Below, one piece after another: positions 1 to 5,039 of a stretch of 5,328 nt of DNA. The stretch's first letter is position 1, and each line of letters starts with the position of its first letter. Origin of the DNA: Bacteroidales bacterium (GTDB lineage Bacteria; Bacteroidota; Bacteroidia; Bacteroidales; JAADJA01); assembly GCA_030635465.1 (NCBI GenBank), contig DAOVYU010000114.1, forward strand, positions 1-5,328, written 5' to 3'. Under the pieces are notes generated by a model, which worked only from the letters and a program-made list of their open reading frames with translations, did no database searches and was not told the origin of the DNA. The position numbers and the translations under genes were made by a program.

Positions 1-905
1 ACTACATAACTTGCTTTTGATCCAATTGGTGCCCATCTTCCCGGATGCATTGGTCGGATAGGTGGATAAATTCCCAGGGCAACCTTACCAAGTGCTGCTG
101 CAATATGCAATGGCCCTGTGCTTGCCGCTATTAAACCATCGCATGCATTGATAAAACTTATCAACTCCTTTAAGGTGAGTTTACCAGTCATATCAATAAC
201 TTCCGGGTATTTATCCAGAATATCATTTTGCAACAATTTTCCTTCATCTTTTGTTCCAGTAATGAAAATCCGGAATTTATCTTTGGGTAATCTCTCTATT
301 AAATTTCCAAAGTTTTTTAATCCCCATTCTCGCGCACTTCCTTTTGATTTTGGATGCAGGATCAGGTTAAATTTATCCTTGTAAATTAAGCTTTGAAAAT
401 TTTCGGGCAATGGTTCAATTAAAGTAAGCCCATAGTATTTATCTATCCTATCCAGTTCGATATTAACATTTCTTAAGATTGGATTTAGTAATTTGAGATT
501 TAATTCTGCTTCATGTAACTCAGATTTTCTTCGTGAAAGCGGGACAAGTTTATTGCAGGTAGAATAATGGTACAATCGACCTGTGGCTCCTATTCTGATA
601 GGTATATTTGCTTTTTTAGCCAAATGCGCAATTTCAGGAACCGGAAATACATGAATAATAACATCTGCCTGAAATGCTTTAAATTTTTCAATTTGCACTG
701 TAGGTTCACTTTGTTGAATTTCGTCCCAATCTATAAACAGATCAATATGAGTACATGATTCAACAATATGACGCGTATAATTTCTCCCCAGGAATAAAAT
801 TTCAACATTTGGAAATTCCTTTTTTAAAACTCCTGCCACCGGCAAAGTTAGAATAACATCACCAATACTATCAGTCCGACTTATGATGATTTTGTTTAAA
901 TCCAT
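1..905 (-). CDS. GT9-family glycosyltransferase, heptosyltransferase-like (3' end cut off by window)
   Basis: Probable cytoplasmic enzyme that moves a sugar from a nucleotide-sugar donor (ADP-heptose in the best-known members) to a growing lipopolysaccharide core or similar surface glycan. From ATG at 905 the frame stays open for 301 codons to the window edge; family members are usually about 340-350 residues, so roughly 40-50 are missing. The N-terminal Rossmann half opens with RTDSIGDVILTLP (residues 10-22), where D16 aligns with the catalytic Asp13 of WaaC. The donor-binding half shows HPKSKGSAREW (184-194) and the hallmark STGPLHIAAALG (262-273). WaaC has Asp (DTGLSH) where this protein has Ser262, so the donor may differ. 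The start lies 4 bp after the stop of the upstream GT2 gene with no clear Shine-Dalgarno, so it is very likely co-transcribed with it. The family call is firm; donor and acceptor are not known. Confidence 0.9.
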   Translation of the reverse strand, partial: MDLNKIIISRTDSIGDVILTLPVAGVLKKEFPNVEILFLGRNYTRHIVESCTHIDLFIDWDEIQQSEPTVQIEKFKAFQADVIIHVFPVPEIAHLAKKANIPIRIGATGRLYHYSTCNKLVPLSRRKSELHEAELNLKLLNPILRNVNIELDRIDKYYGLTLIEPLPENFQSLIYKDKFNLILHPKSKGSAREWGLKNFGNLIERLPKDKFRIFITGTKDEGKLLQNDILDKYPEVIDMTGKLTLKELISFINACDGLIAASTGPLHIAAALGKVALGIYPPIRPMHPGRWAPIGSKASYV

Positions 906-909
906 CAAT

Positions 910-1677
910 TTATTTGGAACCTTTTTGTTCCTTGTTGAGTTGCTTGAGCTTTACATATTTAAGAAAGGTGGCATTGGCGGAAATTTGACAAATTACAAAT
1001 CCGAAATACCCATCCATAAATCCAAAATTCAAAAAATAGTCTCTGATAAACTTGAAAATAGGGGCAAAGAAAATTTTCATACAACCTGACTTTTTACCTT
1101 GTTCAAAAGCTGCCAGTGCTGTCATATCTGTAAATTTATTTGCCTGATTTACATGTTGAGCGATTGAGCTAAAAGAATAATGAAAAAGATCTCCATTGAG
1201 ATGTCCTTTGGTGGCCCCTTCAACCAAGGTAAAGCGTTCATGGATTTTTTTACCCATCCATTTGCCCTTTCTTCTGTCGTACAACCTTAATTTGATATCA
1301 GGATACCAACCGGAATGTTTGATCCATTTACCACAATAATTCGTCATCCTGTTCATCGAATAACCATCATGCTTCCAGTATTTTTTAATGTTTCTTATAC
1401 TTTCAACCAAATCTTTGGAGAGAGCTTCATCAGCATCCAAGGTTAAAATATGGTCATAAGTAGCTTTCTGATCTGCAAATTTATGTTGTGCAACATAATC
1501 AACAAACTGGTTTTGAAAAAACTTCCCACCCTGTTCCTTCACAATTTTTTCAGTTCGATCGGTCGAAAATGAATCCACCACAACTATTTCATCAGCAATG
1601 TCTTTAACGGAATCCAGGCATCGACCAATATTGGCTTCTTCGTTCAGGGTAATAACAACTACAGATATATTGGGCAT
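910..1677 (-). CDS. GT2-family glycosyltransferase, WaaE/KdtX-like (LPS core type)
   Basis: Inverting GT-A fold glycosyltransferase of 255 residues, resembling the lipopolysaccharide-core beta-1,4-glucosyltransferase branch (WaaE/KdtX), which acts at the inner face of the inner membrane. Visible landmarks: the nucleotide-binding start ISVVVITLNEEANIGRCLDSV (4-24); VVDSFSTDRT (33-42); the metal-binding DxD as LDADEA (80-85); and HSGWYPDIKLRLYDRRKGKW (121-140), followed by KIHERF, a pattern typical of this branch. The C-terminal part (about 200-235) is hydrophobic and aromatic and probably lies on the membrane. Length is normal for the branch and nothing is missing. The ATG at 1677 sits directly before the conserved first beta strand, so the start is secure. 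The exporter gene lies 31 bp upstream and the GT9 gene 4 bp downstream. A TATCTTTG element in the 31-bp gap could give this gene its own promoter. The exact sugar transferred cannot be read from sequence. Confidence 0.9.
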   Translation of the reverse strand: MPNISVVVITLNEEANIGRCLDSVKDIADEIVVVDSFSTDRTEKIVKEQGGKFFQNQFVDYVAQHKFADQKATYDHILTLDADEALSKDLVESIRNIKKYWKHDGYSMNRMTNYCGKWIKHSGWYPDIKLRLYDRRKGKWMGKKIHERFTLVEGATKGHLNGDLFHYSFSSIAQHVNQANKFTDMTALAAFEQGKKSGCMKIFFAPIFKFIRDYFLNFGFMDGYFGFVICQISANATFLKYVKLKQLNKEQKGSK

Positions 1678-1699
1678 TTATTTGTCAAGTTAGAAGTTA

Positions 1700-1707
1700 C
1701 AAAGATA
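1700..1707 (-). promoter_or_regulatory. Possible -7 promoter element for the GT2 gene
   Basis: TATCTTTG on the minus strand matches the Bacteroidota -7 consensus TAnnTTTG exactly and lies 22 bp upstream of the GT2 start codon, just after the exporter stop. No TTG-type -33 element is visible about 20 bp further upstream, so this may be a weak internal promoter or a chance match. If real, the two glycosyltransferases could be expressed independently of the exporter. Confidence 0.35.
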
Positions 1708-1708
1708 G

Positions 1709-3040
1709 CTAAATCACCTTCTTTTTCCATTTTCCTGTTTTTAGATACCAGAAAGATAATATTCCCAAGGTTGAAAAGTACAAATATTCTGTTGCCCAGA
1801 TGGTCTCAATGGATGATTTGCTAGCAATAGCCAGGTAATAGGCCAGGCTTAAATAAAGGATCATGGCAATGATCTCAATGACCAATGAAATTTTTGTATT
1901 GGCAGTGCCTGCTACACCATTAAAAATAATGATGGAAACAGCAAAAATCACCAGGACACCAAGAATTACCTTTAATGGGCCTAATGTATATTCAATTAAT
2001 GATGGATCAGAAGTATAAAAAGATATGATGTCCCACTGAAAAATATAGGTTATAATGATAAACCCCAATATACTTATTAAGCTAATGATCGAAATTCTAA
2101 ATATAGTAGGTAATACACTTTTTTGTTTTCCTTCACCAATCATATTACTTACAATGGTACTGGTTGCTGATCCCAGTCCGAATATTGGAATGGTAAAGAT
2201 CATGTACAAACTGCGTAATATGTTTGAAACAGCCAGATTTCGTTCACCTGTTTTTTCGATGATCATAAAAAATGTAAACCAACTTAAAATAGAAACAAAA
2301 AACTGGAACATAATAAAACCAGCAACATCCAGGATTACTTTAATAATTGAAAGGTTGAGTTTCGGGAAGCGAAATAAATTATATTTAGATAAATCAACTT
2401 TGAAAATCGTAATAAGTACGAAGAATAATACAGCTGAAGCCTCAGCTATAACAGAAGCAAGGGCAGCACCTGCAATCCCCATCTCAGGAAATCCATAATT
2501 ACCAAATATCAATAAATAATCAAGAGTGATATTCACAATAGCCATTAAAGTAGCAGTATATGCCAGGTATCGGGTTTTTGTAACACCAATATAAAAAGCA
2601 CGAAAAGCCATATTTATAAATGCAAACATCAAACCCCAGATTCTGATATCCAGGTATTCCTTACTTGCTTTATAAATGTTTTCGGAACTTAAAATAAGTT
2701 TTAATACATCAGATGAAACAAACCTGGTTACAAAAAATAAGATCAATCCCAATACCAGTAAAAAATAAATACTATGGTCGACATAAGTTCCTATTTGATG
2801 ATAGTTCTTTTCCCCATTTCGTCGGCCAATTAAAATTTGTGTGCCGGTTCCAAAACCAAATCCAAGAATAAATAGACTCACATAAAATAATCCACCGATA
2901 GCACTTGCTCCCAATTCAATTTCACCAACACGACCCAAAAATACCGTATCAACTACGATGATAATATGTTGTGCTAAAAGACTCAGAAATATGGGATAAC
3001 TGATCTTCCAAATAGTCCTGTATGACAGTGTTACAGACAA
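1709..3040 (-). CDS. MATE-family efflux transporter (TTG start)
   Basis: Integral inner-membrane exporter of the MATE/MOP superfamily, which couples export of drugs, metabolites or lipid-linked compounds to Na+ or H+ entry. The protein is 443 residues, the usual family length, with a hydrophobic pattern fitting 12 helices in two six-helix halves. Signatures: the first helix with VDTVFLGRVGEIELGASAI (30-48), TGTQILIGRRNGE (65-77), and NITLDYLLIFG followed by GFPEMGIAGAALAS (170-196). The second half repeats the pattern with FGLGSATSTIVSNMIGEG (287-304). The start is TTG at 3040: reading upstream in frame there is no ATG before a TAA at 3082-3080, and no internal ATG precedes the first helix, so a non-ATG start is needed. 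It is divergent from the MerR/B12 gene and heads the minus-strand run with two envelope glycosyltransferases. That context could mean export of a glycan- or lipid-related substrate, but a general drug exporter is equally possible. Confidence 0.9.
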   Translation of the reverse strand: MSVTLSYRTIWKISYPIFLSLLAQHIIIVVDTVFLGRVGEIELGASAIGGLFYVSLFILGFGFGTGTQILIGRRNGEKNYHQIGTYVDHSIYFLLVLGLILFFVTRFVSSDVLKLILSSENIYKASKEYLDIRIWGLMFAFINMAFRAFYIGVTKTRYLAYTATLMAIVNITLDYLLIFGNYGFPEMGIAGAALASVIAEASAVLFFVLITIFKVDLSKYNLFRFPKLNLSIIKVILDVAGFIMFQFFVSILSWFTFFMIIEKTGERNLAVSNILRSLYMIFTIPIFGLGSATSTIVSNMIGEGKQKSVLPTIFRISIISLISILGFIIITYIFQWDIISFYTSDPSLIEYTLGPLKVILGVLVIFAVSIIIFNGVAGTANTKISLVIEIIAMILYLSLAYYLAIASKSSIETIWATEYLYFSTLGILSFWYLKTGKWKKKVI

Positions 3041-3087
3041 ATAATTAAATTTTACGCTAAAGTATCTAAAAATTGTTAGTTAATACT

Positions 3088-3115
3088 GTTTAATATTTTT
3101 AGTGAAATATTAAAC
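3088..3115. repeat. Perfect 11-bp inverted repeat, probable operator in the divergent intergenic region
   Basis: GTTTAATATTT (3088-3098) and its exact reverse complement AAATATTAAAC (3105-3115) flank a 6-base centre, TTAGTG. It lies between the divergently transcribed exporter and MerR/B12 genes, 60 bp before the regulator start and 47 bp before the exporter start. Near-match -7 boxes flank it: TAATTTAG (3121-3128, plus strand) and TACTTTAG (3064-3057, minus strand), each one base from TAnnTTTG, so a protein bound here could influence both directions. MerR-family regulators bind dyads, and self-control is common in the CarH/LitR group. A related dyad with the same outer half-sites and spacing lies before the sigma gene. 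The T-run after the right arm also gives a terminator-like look, but no gene ends here. The structure is certain; the operator role is inferred. Confidence 0.6.
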
Positions 3116-3158
3116 TTTTTTAATTTAGCGTTGTTAATTACCTGAAATACCCCTGAAT

Positions 3159-3163
3159 GGAGG
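3159..3163 (+). promoter_or_regulatory. Shine-Dalgarno sequence of the MerR/B12 gene
   Basis: GGAGG followed by AAG lies 12 bases before the ATG at 3176. Strong Shine-Dalgarno sequences are uncommon in Bacteroidota and the other genes in this window lack one. It supports the 3176 start; the ATG at 3157, which overlaps it, is closed by a stop after four codons. Confidence 0.6.
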
Positions 3164-3175
3164 AAGATTAAATTA

Positions 3176-4060
3176 ATGGCACAATATTCAATAAAAGATC
3201 TGGAAAACTTTACTGGCGTTAAAGCCCATACCATTCGTATATGGGAAAAACGTTATAATTTAGTTGAACCAAAACGTACCTGCACGAATATACGTTATTA
3301 TGATGATGATGACCTGAAAAAGCTATTGAATGTTTCTATTTTAAACCGGCATGGTTTAAAAATCTCAAATATTGTTAACTTTTCTGATGAAATATTAAAC
3401 GAAAAAATCTTGAATCTGGCACAGACACAAAATGACGATGAAAGTCAGATCGAGAGTTTGGTTGTAGCCATGATAGATATGGACGAAGCCAAGTTTGAAA
3501 AAGTTTTTAATACAGCTGTTATTAATCTTGGATTTGAAGAAGCCATTTTAAAAATAATGTATCCCTTTTTTGAAAAAATTGGTGTGCTATGGCAAATTGG
3601 TACAATTAATCCGGCCCAGGAACATTTCATTTCAAATTTGCTGCGTCAAAAGTTGATTATTGCACTCGATGGTATCGTGGCTAAATTGAACGGGGATACA
3701 AAATCATTTTTACTTTTCCTTCCAGAAGGAGAATACCACGAATTGGGATTAATATTTTATCATTATCTTCTAAAAAAATACCATAACAAAGTGTATTACC
3801 TGGGAGAGACTGTCCCTTTTAACGGATTAATAGAAGTTTCAAATCTAAAGAATATAGATTATTTACTTACCTATTTTGTAACAGCAATACCTGAAGAAGA
3901 AGCCAATGACTACTTGATTAAATTATCAAAGCAATTTCACAATGCAACGATTTTCATAACAGGATTTCAAGCTCAAAGTTTTACATTTAAGATGCCACAA
4001 AATGTTAAAATAATCGAAAATGTACACCATTTCAAAAGTGAGATAGCAAGTTTATCATAA
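3176..4060 (+). CDS. MerR-family regulator with B12-binding domain (CarH/LitR-type photoreceptor)
   Basis: Cytoplasmic DNA-binding regulator of 294 residues that probably senses light through adenosylcobalamin. In characterised CarH/LitR proteins the cofactor-bound form binds operators in the dark as an oligomer, and light breaks the Co-C bond and releases the DNA. Domains: MerR winged helix-turn-helix (about 4-66), with YSIKDLENFTGV, HTIRIWEKRY and NIRYYDDDDL; a helical B12 cap domain (about 90-165) carrying W139 and E149-H150, an exact Wx9EH motif; and a Rossmann-like B12-binding domain (about 175-290) with ExHxxG at 186-191, where H188 is the expected lower axial cobalt ligand, then LGETVP (209-214). 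All residues needed for B12 binding are present. The ATG at 3176 follows a good Shine-Dalgarno and sits directly before the HTH. The ECF sigma gene follows in the same direction, as LitR/LitS pairs do elsewhere. The final residues are not recognisably conserved. Confidence 0.93.
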   Translation: MAQYSIKDLENFTGVKAHTIRIWEKRYNLVEPKRTCTNIRYYDDDDLKKLLNVSILNRHGLKISNIVNFSDEILNEKILNLAQTQNDDESQIESLVVAMIDMDEAKFEKVFNTAVINLGFEEAILKIMYPFFEKIGVLWQIGTINPAQEHFISNLLRQKLIIALDGIVAKLNGDTKSFLLFLPEGEYHELGLIFYHYLLKKYHNKVYYLGETVPFNGLIEVSNLKNIDYLLTYFVTAIPEEEANDYLIKLSKQFHNATIFITGFQAQSFTFKMPQNVKIIENVHHFKSEIASLS

Positions 4061-4184
4061 ACTTTACTCCCTGAATTTACAATACTTTGTTTACTCTTTT
4101 ACCTAACAACTAATTCATTACCCGAGTTAAGCTGCTCTTAATCAACTATTCACCGAATATTAACTTTTGATTTTCATATGTTAT

Positions 4185-4212
4185 GTTTAACATTATTATT
4201 TTATTATTAAAC
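4185..4212. repeat. Second GTTTAA-N16-TTAAAC dyad, probable operator upstream of the sigma gene
   Basis: GTTTAA (4185-4190) and TTAAAC (4207-4212) are separated by 16 bases; the outer arms extend to ATGTTTAA/TTAAACAT (4183-4214). The dyad before the regulator gene has the same outer half-sites at the same 16-base spacing, and the two 28-bp sites agree at 22 of 28 positions by eye. The inner part is not symmetrical here. The site lies about 90 bp upstream of the -33 element, too far for direct occlusion, so looping, multiple bound units or an activator role would be needed. Confidence 0.5.
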
Positions 4213-4240
4213 ATTTAACAAAAATTTAACATTTCGTTAA
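4186..4240. repeat. Cluster of TTTAACA motifs
   Basis: TTTAACA occurs in direct orientation at 4186-4192, 4214-4220 and 4225-4231. The last overlaps a small perfect dyad, TTAAC-atttc-GTTAA (4226-4240). Such a density of one heptamer is more than expected even in AT-rich DNA, and the cluster overlaps the right part of the second dyad. It could be a multi-site operator for an oligomeric regulator, but the low complexity of the region makes chance repetition a real alternative. Confidence 0.4.
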
Positions 4241-4303
4241 GTCTTACTTATCAATGCTTTACAAGTCTTTTTTGGTTTTCTATTTAAATTCATTCTAAAT
4301 TAC

Positions 4304-4335
4304 TTGCTTAATACGAATATTTGTGTTTATCTTTG
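4304..4335 (+). promoter_or_regulatory. Bacteroidota-type promoter of the sigma gene
   Basis: TTG (4304-4306) as the -33 element and TATCTTTG (4328-4335) as the -7 element are separated by 21 bases. This matches the arrangement used by the primary sigma factor of Bacteroidota (TTG-N19-21-TAnnTTTG). Transcription would start near 4341-4343, giving a leader of about 36-38 bases before the ATG at 4379. This implies that the housekeeping polymerase starts the sigma gene, with control imposed by a regulator. Confidence 0.7.
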
Positions 4336-4378
4336 CAATATCAACATTAAACAAAAAAATTCAAATACATATTGAATC

Positions 4379-4885
4379 ATGACAGCGATAGAATTTAATA
4401 CCAAAATGTTAAGTTTAAAAGATAACTTACAATACTTTGCATATTCTTTAACTTCCAATCATGAAGACGCCAATGATCTGATCCAGGATACATTTGTAAA
4501 AGCATTGGTACATAAGGATAAGTTTGATCCGGCAACCAATTTGAAAGCATGGATCTATACCATAATGAAGAACACATTTATAAACAAGTATAGAAAAGAT
4601 ACTAAAGTGAATACTATAATTGATAACACCAAAGATCTTTATTTCCTAAATAATTCAAAAAATTCGGACACAATCACTCCAGATTCTAAGTATAATCATG
4701 GCGAGTTGTTAAGAGAAGTAAATAGTTTGCAGGATGAGCACAGAATCCCTTTCCAAATGCATTTTCAGGGTTATAAGTATAAAGAAATAGCTGAACAATT
4801 GGATTTGTCTATTGGTACAGTAAAAAGCAGAATTTTCTTTGGCCGTAAGAAGTTGATGGGAAAATTAAAAGATTTTCAAAATTAA
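4379..4885 (+). CDS. ECF-type RNA polymerase sigma factor (sigma-70 family)
   Basis: Small sigma factor of 168 residues, the usual ECF size, that would direct RNA polymerase to a special promoter set. Region 2 (about 14-72) includes AYSLTSNHEDANDLIQDTFVKAL for core binding and -10 recognition, then LKAWIYTIMKNTFINKYRK. A variable linker (about 73-112) follows. Region 4 (about 115-160) carries the helix-turn-helix YKEIAEQLDLSIGTVKSRIFFGRKKL for -35-type recognition. No signal or membrane segment is present, and no anti-sigma gene lies next to it. The ATG at 4379 has no Shine-Dalgarno, which is normal here; a second ATG at 4406 would also keep region 2. Its position after a B12-type MerR regulator mirrors LitR/LitS of Streptomyces and the regulator/sigma pairs beside carotenoid genes in other bacteria, so light-dependent expression is likely. 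A strong terminator follows, so it appears to be a single-gene unit. Confidence 0.93.
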   Translation: MTAIEFNTKMLSLKDNLQYFAYSLTSNHEDANDLIQDTFVKALVHKDKFDPATNLKAWIYTIMKNTFINKYRKDTKVNTIIDNTKDLYFLNNSKNSDTITPDSKYNHGELLREVNSLQDEHRIPFQMHFQGYKYKEIAEQLDLSIGTVKSRIFFGRKKLMGKLKDFQN

Positions 4886-4935
4886 ATCAAAGGAGAGTAA
4901 ATTTCTCATAATAGTATTTCAATTAAATTATAGGG

Positions 4936-4967
4936 AAAAGGCATTCAATTTACTGAGTGCCTTTTTT
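4936..4967 (+). terminator. Rho-independent terminator after the sigma gene
   Basis: AAAAGGCATTCA (4936-4947) pairs with TGAGTGCCTTTT (4954-4965) through a 12-bp stem with one G-U pair and a 6-base loop, followed by a T-run ending at 4967. It begins 50 bp after the sigma stop codon. The A-run before the stem means it could also act on the minus strand, but nothing is encoded to its right on that strand within the window. Confidence 0.88.
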
Positions 4968-5000
4968 AGTTGCTTACCCTACTGACTTATCTAAAATTAG

Positions 5001-5008
5001 TACATTTG
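5001..5008 (+). promoter_or_regulatory. -7 promoter element of the pterin synthase gene
   Basis: TACATTTG matches TAnnTTTG exactly, 31 bp before the first ATG, and would give a leader of about 25 bases. No TTG lies at the normal 19-21 base spacing; the nearest, in TTGCTTA (4970-4976), is about 28 bases upstream. The missing -33 element suggests weak basal use or dependence on another factor, possibly the neighbouring sigma factor. Confidence 0.5.
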
Positions 5009-5039
5009 AATTTTTCTAAAATATCAAATCACATTTTAA

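Larger units (their letters stand above)
4061..4378. other. Gene-free regulatory stretch between the regulator and the sigma gene
   Basis: These 318 bp contain no credible coding frame and are very AT-rich. In order they hold about 120 bp after the regulator stop with no recognisable hairpin terminator, a 28-bp dyad (4185-4212), a run of TTTAACA motifs (4186-4240), a consensus-type promoter (4304-4335) and a leader of roughly 40 bases. The length and the density of repeated motifs suggest that the sigma gene is regulated separately rather than read through from the regulator. Confidence 0.6.

Noticed and set aside
118..1089. Plus-strand frames at 118-384, 567-758 and 883-1089
   Set aside because: All lie antisense to the two well-supported glycosyltransferase genes and show no domain or start signals.
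2055..2498. Open frame of 147 codons on the plus strand
   Set aside because: It lies fully antisense to the exporter, whose family signatures are clear, and its translation resembles no known family; it is a shadow of biased codon use.
3088..3120. Inverted repeat plus T-run read as an intrinsic terminator
   Set aside because: No gene ends nearby (both neighbours start here), the stem is almost all A-T, and a related dyad recurs before the sigma gene, so an operator is the better reading.
3157..3171. Five-codon-length mini frame (ATG to TAA) ahead of the regulator
   Set aside because: It overlaps the Shine-Dalgarno of the real start and encodes only four residues; most likely coincidence.
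4083..4089. TACTTTG after the regulator stop as a -7 promoter box
   Set aside because: It is one base short of TAnnTTTG, lies nearly 300 bp from the next start, and a better promoter exists at 4304-4335.
3445..4577. Minus-strand frames at 3445-3630 and 4395-4577
   Set aside because: They are antisense to the B12 regulator and the sigma gene, with no recognisable protein features.
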